Of a stretch of DNA of 64,000 nt, positions 24,627 to 34,126 are shown one piece after another (the stretch's first letter is position 1; each line of letters begins with the position of its first letter). Position numbers and translations under genes: made by a program. The notes under the pieces were generated by a model. That model saw only the letters and a list, made by a program, of their open reading frames with translations, ran no database searches and was not told the origin of the DNA. The stretch comes from Leifsonia sp052114085 (lineage in GTDB: Bacteria > Actinomycetota > Actinomycetes > Actinomycetales > Microbacteriaceae): positions 2,170,001 through 2,234,000 of the forward strand of contig NZ_JBFREB010000001.1 in NCBI RefSeq assembly GCF_052114085.1, read 5' to 3'.

Positions 24627-25985
24627 TCAGCGCCCGAGGTCGCGCTCCGGCGACCCCACGTACAGCTGCTGCGGGCGGCCGATCTTGGTCTGCGGGTCGA
24701 GGTTCATCTCGCGCCAGTGAGCGATCCATCCCGGGAGGCGGCCGATGGCGAAGAGCACAGTGAACATCCGCGTCGGGAAGCCCATGGCCTTATAGATCAC
24801 GCCCGTGTAGAAATCGACGTTCGGGTAGAGCTTGCGGTCGATGAAGTACTGGTCGGCGAGTGCGACCTCCTCCAGCTCCTTGGCGATGTCGAGCAGAGGG
24901 TCGTGCACGCCGAGCGCCTCGAGCACCTCGTCCGCGGACTGCTTCACGAGCTTGGCGCGCGGGTCGAAGTTCTTGTAGACGCGGTGACCGAAGCCCATGA
25001 GCTTGACGCCCGACTCCTTGTTCTTCACTCGCTCCACGAACTTCTGGACGCTCTCGCCCGAATCCCGGATGCCCGCGAGCATCTGCAGGACGGCCTCGTT
25101 CGCGCCGCCGTGGAGCGGGCCGTAAAGGGCGTTGATGCCGGCCGAGACCGAAGCGAACAGGTTCGCCTGCGTCGAGCCGACCAGGCGGACCGTCGAGGTG
25201 GAGGCGTTCTGCTCGTGGTCCTCGTGCAGGATGAGCAGGCGCTCCAGCGCGCGGGACAGTACCGGGTTCACCTCGTACGGCTCGGCGAGGGTGCCGAAGT
25301 TGAGGCGCAGGAAGTTGTCGACGAAGCTCAGGGAGTTGTCCGGGTAGAGGAACGCCTGGCCGAGGCTCTTCTTGTGCGCATACGCGGCGATGACCGGCAG
25401 CTTGGCGAGAAGACGGATGGTGGACAGCTCGACCTGCTCCGGATCGGACACGCTCAGCGAGTCCTGGTAGAAGGTCGACAGCGCGGAGACGGCGCTCGAG
25501 AGCACCGACATCGGGTGCGCATCGTGCGGCAGCGCGTCGAAGAAGCGGCGCAGGTCTTCGTGCAGCAGCGTGTGCCGTCGGATGCGCTCGTCGAACTCGG
25601 ACAGCTCGGACGCAGACGGCAGTTCGCCGTGGATGAGCAACCAGGCCACCTCGAGGAAGGTGGACTTCTCGGCCAACTGCTCGATCGGGTACCCGCGGTA
25701 GCGCAGGATTCCCTGCTCCCCGTCGATGTACGTGATGGACGAACGCGTGGCCGCCGTGTTCACGAAACCGTAGTCGAGGCTGGTGAGGCCGGTGTCGCGG
25801 GTCAGCGAGGAGAAGTCGATGCTCGAGGCGCCGTCGACGCTGGGCCGGATCGGGAACTGCGCGACGCCGCCGGGGTAGCTCAACGTGGCCGACGCGAGCT
25901 CAGCCTCCGCTGCGCCTTCGTTCACCGGCGCCTTCTCGGTGCCGGTTCGCTCGGTGCCAGTGCTCTCGGTGCCGAGTCCGCTCAC
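24627..25985 (-). CDS. gltA: Citrate synthase
   Basis: Condenses oxaloacetate and acetyl-CoA at the entry of the TCA cycle. The protein is 452 residues, a type II (hexameric) enzyme by length. The catalytic residues lie in GPLHGGANEA and LMGFGHRVYKNFDPRA. The N-terminal 30 residues contain a repeated TES/TGTE/RTGTE stretch and precede the family core. GTG 25985 has AGGAGG 4 nt upstream. The likely -10 is TAGGCT at 26056-26061, giving a leader of about 65 nt. Confidence 0.96.
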   Translation of the reverse strand: MSGLGTESTGTERTGTEKAPVNEGAAEAELASATLSYPGGVAQFPIRPSVDGASSIDFSSLTRDTGLTSLDYGFVNTAATRSSITYIDGEQGILRYRGYPIEQLAEKSTFLEVAWLLIHGELPSASELSEFDERIRRHTLLHEDLRRFFDALPHDAHPMSVLSSAVSALSTFYQDSLSVSDPEQVELSTIRLLAKLPVIAAYAHKKSLGQAFLYPDNSLSFVDNFLRLNFGTLAEPYEVNPVLSRALERLLILHEDHEQNASTSTVRLVGSTQANLFASVSAGINALYGPLHGGANEAVLQMLAGIRDSGESVQKFVERVKNKESGVKLMGFGHRVYKNFDPRAKLVKQSADEVLEALGVHDPLLDIAKELEEVALADQYFIDRKLYPNVDFYTGVIYKAMGFPTRMFTVLFAIGRLPGWIAHWREMNLDPQTKIGRPQQLYVGSPERDLGR

Positions 25986-26055
25986 AACGCCTCCTGGTGG
26001 GATAGACGGTCCGAGCGCCGATCGTGGCGGCGCTGCTGAAAAACCGTGCCGGTAC

Positions 26056-26061
26056 AGCCTA
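26056..26061 (-). promoter_or_regulatory. Putative -10 element of gltA
   Basis: TAGGCT on the minus strand, about 70 nt before the GTG start. The partly palindromic CGACAACTGTCG lies just upstream and could bind a regulator. Confidence 0.4.
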
Positions 26062-26110
26062 ACGAACGCTGACGACAACTGTCGCATCGGGCAAAGGCTG
26101 GGAGAAGCGG

Positions 26111-27244
26111 TTAGAGAGTCTCTCCAAAAGCACGGAGGCGGGACGCCGCTGCCGCAACGCGCTCATCGGTCGCGGTGAGCGACAGCCGCACATGCTGCGG
26201 ATAGAAGTCGCCGTAGAAGTGCCCGGGGCCGGCCAGGATGCCCAGGGCGGCGAGCCTCCCGATGCTCTCCCAGGCGTCGCGTCCCTCCGTCGCCCACAGG
26301 TACAGGCCGCCCTCGCTGCGGTCGATGCGGAAGCCCGCCGAAGCCAGCGCGGGCCCCAGCAGTTCACGCCGGGCGCGGTACCGCTCCTTCTGCGCCCGTA
26401 CGTGCCCGTCGTCGCCGAGCGCCGTCACCATGGCGGCCTGCAGAGGCGCGGGCAGCATCAGGCCCGCGTGCTTCCGGACGTTGACCAGGCGACCCACGAT
26501 GGTGCGGCAGCCAGCCACGAAAGCTGCCCGGTAACCGGCGAGGTTCGACTGCTTGCTGAGCGAGTACACGGCGAGCACGTTCTCGCGGTTCTGGCCGATC
26601 ACCCGGGGGTCGAGGATGCTCGGGACGCGCTCCGCATCCCACGGCGCGTCCCAGCCCAGCTCCGCGTAGCACTCGTCGCTCGCGATGTAGGCGCCCAGCT
26701 CGCGGGCCCGCGCGACGGCGGCGCGCAGTTCCTCAACCGACAGGATCCGGCCATCCGGGTTCCCGGGCGAGTTCAGCCACACGAGGCGGGTGCCCTCCGG
26801 CCACTCGGCCGGGTCGTCGCTCGCCATCGCGGTGGCACCGGCCATGGCCGCGCCGATCGCGTAGGTCGGGTAGGCGGCGCGCGGGTGCACGACGATGTCG
26901 CCCTCCCCGAGCCCCAGCATGAACGGCAGCAGGGCCACCAGCTCCTTAGAGCCGATGGTCGGCAGGACGTTGTCGACGGTGAGCCCGTGGACGCCGCGGC
27001 GCCGCTCGAACCAGGCGACGATCGCCTCCCGAAGCGCCGGGGTGCCGACGGTCTGCGGATAGGCGTGCGCGTCGGTGGCGTGCGCGAGCGCCTCCCGGAT
27101 CAGGTCGGGCGTCGGGTCGACGGGCGAGCCGATCGACAGGTCGACGATGCCGGAGTCGTCACCGAACGGCACAGCCGCCCTGGCCCGCTCGGCGTAGGGC
27201 GCCATGAGATCCCAGGGGTAGTCCGGGAGCTCCTGTAGGGCCAC
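26111..27244 (-). CDS. dapC: Succinyldiaminopimelate transaminase
   Basis: Fold-type I PLP aminotransferase of 377 residues, making N-succinyl-L,L-diaminopimelate in lysine synthesis. The PLP lysine is in YSLSKQSNLAGYR, with WLNSPGNPDG and SDECYAELGW as cofactor-binding segments. The actinobacterial assignment is backed by the ferredoxin gene immediately upstream (2-nt gap), a pairing also seen in mycobacteria. GTG 27244 begins the family core VALQELPDYPWD. dapA and dapB lie elsewhere in the window. Confidence 0.9.
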   Translation of the reverse strand: MALQELPDYPWDLMAPYAERARAAVPFGDDSGIVDLSIGSPVDPTPDLIREALAHATDAHAYPQTVGTPALREAIVAWFERRRGVHGLTVDNVLPTIGSKELVALLPFMLGLGEGDIVVHPRAAYPTYAIGAAMAGATAMASDDPAEWPEGTRLVWLNSPGNPDGRILSVEELRAAVARARELGAYIASDECYAELGWDAPWDAERVPSILDPRVIGQNRENVLAVYSLSKQSNLAGYRAAFVAGCRTIVGRLVNVRKHAGLMLPAPLQAAMVTALGDDGHVRAQKERYRARRELLGPALASAGFRIDRSEGGLYLWATEGRDAWESIGRLAALGILAGPGHFYGDFYPQHVRLSLTATDERVAAAASRLRAFGETL

Positions 27245-27246
27245 GG

Positions 27247-27567
27247 TCAGTGAGCCTGGGGAGGAAGCGCTGCGATGACCGGGTGATCCTTCTGGATCAC
27301 GCCGACCTTCGCGGCACCGCCGGGCGAGCCGATGTCGTCGAAGAACTCCACGTTGGCGCGGTAGTAGTCCTTCCACTCCTCGGGCAGGTCGTCCTCGTAG
27401 TAGATGGCCTCCACGGGGCAGACCGGCTCGCAGGCGCCGCAGTCGACGCACTCGTCGGGGTGGATGTACAGCGACCGTTCGCCCTCATAGATGCAGTCGA
27501 CGGGGCATTCGTCGATGCACGCCCGGTCCTTCACATCGACGCACGGGAGAGCGATGACATAGGTCAC
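27247..27567 (-). CDS. fdxA: Seven-iron ferredoxin
   Basis: 106 residues. Cysteines in CVDVKDRACIDECPVDC and DECVDCGACEPVCP bind one 3Fe-4S and one 4Fe-4S cluster, as in FdxA/FdxC electron carriers. Two cluster motifs are followed by the acidic YYEDDLPEEW and a short C-terminal extension. It carries electrons to cytochromes P450 or other oxidoreductases; the partner is not in the window. It lies 2 nt before dapC and 33 nt after a small membrane-protein gene on the same strand. Confidence 0.94.
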   Translation of the reverse strand: MTYVIALPCVDVKDRACIDECPVDCIYEGERSLYIHPDECVDCGACEPVCPVEAIYYEDDLPEEWKDYYRANVEFFDDIGSPGGAAKVGVIQKDHPVIAALPPQAH

Positions 27568-27600
27568 AGTGGTTCGGATCCCTTCACGAGAGCTACCCTG

Positions 27601-27981
27601 CTAGCTTATGCCGTCGCGAGCGGACCGGCGTCCGTGCACGTCCGGCCAGGCGAGGGCGATAGCGGCGATCAGGATCGTCCCGACCAGCCACACCTGACCG
27701 GCGAGGTTGTTCGGGATGAGCACGGAGCCGCCGGCGCTCTGCTGCGAGAACAGCAGGATCACGGCGATCGCGCCGAGCGCCGCGAGCAGGGCCGGAAGGC
27801 GGCTGTGACCGAGCAGACGCAGGCCGGTGAGCAGCGCGGCGAAGGCGAGCAGCGAGCCGATGAGACCGAGCGGGATGGCGATCCCCCAGGTGACCGAGAT
27901 CCCGTGGGCGACCGTGCCGATCGCGCCGAACACGGCACCGACGAGCACGAGCAGGATGGCGCTGACGATCCGGCTGAGCAT
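27601..27981 (-). CDS. Small four-helix membrane protein
   Basis: 126 residues with four hydrophobic helices (about 4-26, 31-53, 64-80, 92-112) and a short basic tail. It resembles the uncharacterised actinobacterial DUF6113-type proteins, but I cannot confirm the family by eye. Same strand as fdxA and dapC, which follow. ATG 27981 is 6 nt after TAGGAT and looks leaderless; that hexamer abuts the -35 of the divergent efeU promoter. Confidence 0.7.
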   Translation of the reverse strand: MLSRIVSAILLVLVGAVFGAIGTVAHGISVTWGIAIPLGLIGSLLAFAALLTGLRLLGHSRLPALLAALGAIAVILLFSQQSAGGSVLIPNNLAGQVWLVGTILIAAIALAWPDVHGRRSARDGIS

Positions 27982-27987
27982 TCTCGA

Positions 27988-27993
27988 ATCCTA
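27988..27993 (-). promoter_or_regulatory. Putative -10 element of the small membrane protein gene (leaderless)
   Basis: TAGGAT on the minus strand, 6 nt before the ATG. It lies 2 bp from the -35 of efeU on the other strand, so the two promoters may interfere. Confidence 0.45.
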
Positions 27994-27995
27994 GC

Positions 27996-28024
27996 TGGAC
28001 ACTTTCAGGGTCGTGTCATACGCT
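27996..28024 (+). promoter_or_regulatory. Promoter of efeUOB
   Basis: TGGACA (five of six to TTGACA) and TACGCT are separated by 17 bp. Transcription should start near 28031, inside the iron box that follows. Confidence 0.65.
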
Positions 28025-28029
28025 CGATG

Positions 28030-28047
28030 GGTAAGGTTAGCCTTACC
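28030..28047. promoter_or_regulatory. Iron box (DtxR/IdeR-type operator)
   Basis: GGTAAGGTTAGCCTTACC is nearly palindromic and agrees with the 19-bp DtxR/IdeR consensus (TTAGGTTAGSCTAACCTAA) at about 15 positions. It starts 5 bp after the -10 and overlaps the transcription start, so iron-loaded repressor would block efeUOB. Confidence 0.8.
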
Positions 28048-28080
28048 AATCCCCGCCCCCGATCGTCGACAAGGTCCACT

Positions 28081-28950
28081 GTGCTCGCGAACTACCTGAT
28101 CGGCCTCCGCGAAGGCCTCGAGATGGCGCTCATCGTCACCATCCTGATCGCCTACGTGGTGAAGCTCGGCCGCACCGACGTGCTCTCCAAGATGTGGATC
28201 GGCGTGGGTGTGGCACTGGTCGTGCCGCTCGGGATCGGCGCAGCGCTCACTTGGGGTCCCTACGGCATGAGCTTCCAGGCCCAGGAGATCCTCGGCGGCA
28301 CGCTCTCGCTGGTCGCGGTCGGGTTCGTCACGTGGATGGTGTTCTGGATGGGCAAGACCGCCCGCACCATGAAATCCACCCTCCACACCCGCCTCGACTC
28401 CGCGCTCGTCGGTGCGGGCTGGGGCGTCGTCCTGCTGGCCATGCTCAGCGTGGGCCGCGAGGGCATCGAAACCTCCCTCTTCGTCTGGGCGACCGTGGCC
28501 AGCGCCGGCGGAACGTGGGAGCCGGCCGTCGGTGCCCTGCTGGGCCTCGCCAGCGCCGCCGTGCTCGGCTTCCTGCTGTATCGCGGCATGGTCAAGATCA
28601 ACCTCGGCACGTTCTTCACCTGGACGGGCGCCTTCCTCATCCTCGTCGCCGCCGGCGTGTTCGCGTACGGCCTGGGCGACCTGCAGGAGGCCGGCCTGAT
28701 CCCCGGCGGCAGCGTCCACGCCTACGACATCAGCGGCGCCATCCCCTCCTCCAGCTGGTATGGCACGGTCGCCGCCGGCATCGTCAACTTCAACCCGTCG
28801 CCCAGCTGGCTGCAGGTCGTCGGCTGGGCCGGCTACCTGCTCGTGGTCGGCTTCTTCTACCTCCGCCAGCACCGCGCCTCCGGCCGCCCGGCCACGGCGA
28901 AACCGACTCCCGCCGCCGCGCCCGCGTCGCACGCGCACGTAGCCTCCTGA
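28081..28950 (+). CDS. efeU: FTR1 family iron permease EfeU
   Basis: 289-residue permease with seven predicted helices that imports ferric iron across the membrane. Both iron-binding REGxE motifs are visible: REGLE at residues 10-14 and REGIE at 126-130. Start GTG 28081 was chosen because the in-frame ATG at 28027 lies upstream of the predicted transcription start and within the operator. efeO follows after 32 nt and efeB after that, making the complete three-part system. Confidence 0.94.
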   Translation: MLANYLIGLREGLEMALIVTILIAYVVKLGRTDVLSKMWIGVGVALVVPLGIGAALTWGPYGMSFQAQEILGGTLSLVAVGFVTWMVFWMGKTARTMKSTLHTRLDSALVGAGWGVVLLAMLSVGREGIETSLFVWATVASAGGTWEPAVGALLGLASAAVLGFLLYRGMVKINLGTFFTWTGAFLILVAAGVFAYGLGDLQEAGLIPGGSVHAYDISGAIPSSSWYGTVAAGIVNFNPSPSWLQVVGWAGYLLVVGFFYLRQHRASGRPATAKPTPAAAPASHAHVAS

Positions 28951-28982
28951 CCCGACCCCACCGCAGAAAGCACAGCACACCC

Positions 28983-30164
28983 ATGCCCCGACTCCGTCCG
29001 CTCGCTGCCGTCACCGCGTCCCTCGCCGGCGCAGCCGCCCTCGCCGTCGCATTGACGGGCTGCGTGCCGAACAAGGCCGACGCCACCGCCGAAGCGATCG
29101 CCGTCTCGCTCACCGACTCGAAGTGCACCGTGTCGACGAACACCGCGAAAGCCGGGCCGATCACGTTCCAGGTGACCAACAACGGCACGGACGTCAACGA
29201 GTTCGAGCTGCTGGCCACCGACAAGCTGCGCATCGTCGGCGAGAAGGAGAACATCGGCCCAGGAACGACGGTCAACTACGTCGTCCAGCTCGCCGAGGGG
29301 AAGTACTTCTCCGCCTGCCGCAAGGGCATGGTCGGGCAGCCCAACAACGTCGCCGCCTTCACCGTCACAGCGGGCTCCGGCAAGACCGTCTCGCAAAGCG
29401 AGAGCAAGCAGGTCGCCCAGGCGGTCGCCAACTACACGGGCTACGTCAAGGACCAGGCGGGCGCCCTCCTCACGGCCACGAAGACCTTCGCCGCGGCCTA
29501 CTCGGCCGGTGACGCGGACGCCGCGCGAGCCCAGTACGCATCCACCCGCGCCTTCTACGAGCGGATCGAGCCCACCGCCGAGCAGTTCGGCGACCTCGAC
29601 CCGGCGCTCGACCTCCGCGAGGCGGACCTCGAACAGGGCCAGGACTGGACCGGCTGGCACCGGATCGAGAAGGACCTCTGGGCCCCCGCCGGCTACACCC
29701 CGGTCGACGGCGCCACCCGCACGCAACTGGCGGACAAGCTGGTCGCCGACACGCAGAAGCTCTACGACCTGGTGCACGCGAAGGACTTCGCCCTCACCAT
29801 CGACCAGATCTCCAACGGCGCCATCGGGCTGATGGAGGAAGTCGCCGGCTCGAAGATCACCGGTGAGGAGGAGGCCTTCTCGCACACCGACCTGCAGGAC
29901 TTCCAGGCGAACCTCGAAGGGGCGCAGGTGGCGTACGGCGTCGTCCGCGACATCGCCGCGGGCAAGGGCAGCAACGGTAAGGACGTCGTCTCCAAGCTGG
30001 ATGCGGAGTTCGCCGCGATCGCGAAGACGCTCGCGCAGTACAAGGCCGGGGACGGCTTCGTCAGCTACACGGAGCTGAGCACCGACCAGGTCAAGGCGCT
30101 CTCCGACCAGGTGAACGCGCTCAGCGAGCCGCTCAGCCACCTCACCTCGATCATCGTCAAGTAG
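28983..30164 (+). CDS. efeO: Iron uptake lipoprotein EfeO (cupredoxin + M75)
   Basis: 393 residues. A signal peptide ends in a lipobox-like AVALTGC, lipid cysteine C27. An N-terminal cupredoxin-like domain (about 35-130) is followed by an imelysin/peptidase M75 domain with HRIE (H226 to E229) in GWHRIEKDLW, the metal-binding motif. It is anchored on the outer membrane face and hands iron to EfeU. Length and order match full-length EfeO. Iron-box control is shared with efeU. Confidence 0.94.
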   Translation: MPRLRPLAAVTASLAGAAALAVALTGCVPNKADATAEAIAVSLTDSKCTVSTNTAKAGPITFQVTNNGTDVNEFELLATDKLRIVGEKENIGPGTTVNYVVQLAEGKYFSACRKGMVGQPNNVAAFTVTAGSGKTVSQSESKQVAQAVANYTGYVKDQAGALLTATKTFAAAYSAGDADAARAQYASTRAFYERIEPTAEQFGDLDPALDLREADLEQGQDWTGWHRIEKDLWAPAGYTPVDGATRTQLADKLVADTQKLYDLVHAKDFALTIDQISNGAIGLMEEVAGSKITGEEEAFSHTDLQDFQANLEGAQVAYGVVRDIAAGKGSNGKDVVSKLDAEFAAIAKTLAQYKAGDGFVSYTELSTDQVKALSDQVNALSEPLSHLTSIIVK

Positions 30165-30169
30165 GGCCC

Positions 30170-31501
30170 GTGACGCAGCACCACCCGGAGGACGCCGAGC
30201 CCGCCGAGCCCGCCGAGCCCGGCGAGCCCGCCGAGCCAGGCCGCGGGCTCTCCCGTCGCGGGATGCTCGGGCTGGCCGGCGCGACCGTCGGCACCGGTCT
30301 GGTCGGTATCGGCGCGGGCGTTGCTGCCGACCGCGCGGTGCTGGGCGCCTCGGCCGCGGCATCCGAGACGTATCCGTTCTACGGCGCGCACCAGGCGGGC
30401 ATCACGACGCCTGCGCAGGACCGCCTCCACTTCGCCGCCTTCGACACCGTCGCCGGCCTCGACCGCGACGGCCTTATCGAACTGCTCCAGGACTGGACGA
30501 CCGCCGCGGCACGCATGACGCAGGGACGACCGGCCGGGAAGTACGGCCCTGCCTCGGGCCCGCTGGACGCTCCACCCGACGACACGGGCGAGGCTCTCGA
30601 CCTGCCGCCGGGCGGCCTCACCCTGACGTTCGGTTTCGGGCCGACCCTCTTCCGGGCCGCCAGCGGGGAAGACCGCTTCGGCATCGCTTCGCGTCGACCG
30701 GCGGCCCTCGTCGACCTGCCGCGCTTCCCCGGCGATGCGCTGCAGGATGGGTTGAGCGGCGGCGACCTCTGTGTTCAGGCCTGCAGCGACGATCCGCAGG
30801 TCGCCGTGCACGCCATCCGCAACCTGTCCCGCATCGCGTTCGGCCGTGCCGCGATCCGCTGGTCGCAGCTCGGGTTCGGGCGCACGTCGTCTACCTCGCG
30901 CGCGCAGTCCACCCCGCGCAACCTGTTCGGCTTCAAGGACGGTACGGCCAACATCAAGTCGGAGGACCAGTCCGTCGTCGAAGACCAGGTCTGGGCCGAC
31001 GGCGGCGACGGCGCCTCCTGGATGGCGGGCGGTTCCTACCTCGTGGCGCGGAAGATCCGGATGGTGATCGAGACGTGGGACCGGCAGCAGCTCGGTGAGC
31101 AGGAGCGCATCATCGGCCGCGACAAGGGCGAGGGCGCCCCGCTCTCCGGCGGCACGGAGTTCACCTCACCGAACTTCCTCGCGCTCGCCAAGGACGGCGG
31201 AACGAAGATCGACCCGGACTCGCACGTGCGGCTCGCACACCCGACCGTGAACGGCGGCGCACAGCTGCTGCGTCGCGGCTACAACTTCGTAGACGGAAAC
31301 GACGAGCTCGGACGCCTCAACGCGGGGCTGTTCTTCATCGCGTTCCAACGGGACCCGCGGACGCAGTTCATCCCCATCCAGCGGCGTCTCGCGGCGAACG
31401 ACCTGATGAACGAGTACGTCCGCCACGTCGGGTCGGGCGTGTTCGCCGTGCCGCCGGGGGCCAAGCAGGGGTCGTTCGTCGGCGCGGGGCTTTTCTCGTA
31501 G
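30170..31501 (+). CDS. efeB: Dye-decolorising peroxidase EfeB (Tat substrate)
   Basis: 443-residue haem peroxidase that oxidises ferrous iron for, or extracts iron from haem into, the EfeUO system. A twin-arginine signal, LSRRGMLGLAGA (R29, R30), directs folded export. The DyP motif GFKDG has the catalytic D257, and HVRLAHP probably holds the haem ligand. The first 25 residues contain an EPAEPAEPGEPAEP repeat coded by a GCCGAGCCC-type DNA repeat, a slippage-prone spot. GTG 30170 starts 5 nt after efeO. Confidence 0.94.
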   Translation: MTQHHPEDAEPAEPAEPGEPAEPGRGLSRRGMLGLAGATVGTGLVGIGAGVAADRAVLGASAAASETYPFYGAHQAGITTPAQDRLHFAAFDTVAGLDRDGLIELLQDWTTAAARMTQGRPAGKYGPASGPLDAPPDDTGEALDLPPGGLTLTFGFGPTLFRAASGEDRFGIASRRPAALVDLPRFPGDALQDGLSGGDLCVQACSDDPQVAVHAIRNLSRIAFGRAAIRWSQLGFGRTSSTSRAQSTPRNLFGFKDGTANIKSEDQSVVEDQVWADGGDGASWMAGGSYLVARKIRMVIETWDRQQLGEQERIIGRDKGEGAPLSGGTEFTSPNFLALAKDGGTKIDPDSHVRLAHPTVNGGAQLLRRGYNFVDGNDELGRLNAGLFFIAFQRDPRTQFIPIQRRLAANDLMNEYVRHVGSGVFAVPPGAKQGSFVGAGLFS

Positions 31502-31516
31502 GCCGGCCGACGCGGC

Positions 31517-31984
31517 TCAGGAGCCTGTGGTCGGCGTGGGGCTCGGCGCCTTCCCCTTCGACACCGAGTAGTTGGCGACCCAGCCGTTGCTGCCCGCGTC
31601 GGTGACGACGACGAGCACGCCGTAGGTGCCGTTGTTGAACGTTCCCGTCCCTCCACCGTTGGCTCCCTGGGCGCCGAAGTCGCCGCTGAAGCCGGCATCG
31701 GTCAGCTGCTTGGCGATCGAGGTGTAGGCGTCGCCGCCGGGCACCTTGACCGTGACGTTCCACACCTTGTCGTCGCCCGAGCCCAGGGCGGCGCCGAAGA
31801 CGACGTCGTCACTCGCAAGCGGCACGGCCTTCGGGAAGTCAGACGGCACCGCGGTGCCGCCGATGTCCACGTTGCCGCCGGACACATCCTTCACCACCCC
31901 CTGGAAGCTGCACGCCGTCAGCGCGGGAGTTGCGCCGAGCAGCAGAACGGCGGCGAGCGGGAGGGCGAGGAGACGGCGGTTCAT
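31517..31984 (-). CDS. Putative secreted lipoprotein of unknown function
   Basis: 155 residues with a lipoprotein signal peptide, lipobox LTAC at about residues 22-25, then a small beta-rich domain with Gly/Asn-rich loops (GANGGGTGTFNNGTYG) and a Ser/Thr/Pro tail. No known domain recognised. ATG 31984 is preferred over a start six codons upstream because it gives the standard MNRRLLALPL leader. It converges with efeB, 15 nt apart, and I see no link to iron uptake. Confidence 0.75.
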   Translation of the reverse strand: MNRRLLALPLAAVLLLGATPALTACSFQGVVKDVSGGNVDIGGTAVPSDFPKAVPLASDDVVFGAALGSGDDKVWNVTVKVPGGDAYTSIAKQLTDAGFSGDFGAQGANGGGTGTFNNGTYGVLVVVTDAGSNGWVANYSVSKGKAPSPTPTTGS

Positions 31985-32034
31985 ACGTCCATTGTCGATC
32001 ACACCGCCGGGGGGATGGCTGCGGGAAACGACGA

Positions 32035-32061
32035 AGATCCCGGCCGCTCGGGCCGGGATCT
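32035..32061 (-). terminator. Terminator-like hairpin after typA
   Basis: AGATCCCGGCC and GGCCGGGATCT pair perfectly around a 5-nt loop, 26 nt past the typA stop. The minus strand continues TCGTCGTTT, a weak T-rich tail. Confidence 0.65.
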
Positions 32062-32086
32062 CCGTGACGTCAGGGTACGGCCGGTG

Positions 32087-34009
<1,923 letters not shown>

Positions 34010-34054
34010 GCGTGAAGACTCGACTCTCGTCAGAAGGAAGGAGGGGAACGGTCC

Positions 34055-34060
34055 ATCCTA
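34055..34060 (-). promoter_or_regulatory. Putative -10 element of typA
   Basis: TAGGAT on the minus strand gives a leader of roughly 40 nt containing CCCTCCTTCC-type pyrimidines rather than a good ribosome site. No clear -35. Confidence 0.3.
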
Positions 34061-34126
34061 TCGCGGATCCGCTCCCCTTCTCCTGTGTCCGCTGTCAGCG
34101 AGCGCCTCCGGCTCGCCGAGCGCGTC

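Noticed and set aside
28027..28080. In-frame ATG 18 codons upstream of efeU
   Set aside because: It lies 3 nt after the -10 hexamer, upstream of the likely transcription start, and within the iron box.
30170..30230. CRISPR-like or tandem-repeat array
   Set aside because: The repeat is coding (EPAEP) with 9-bp units and no spacers.
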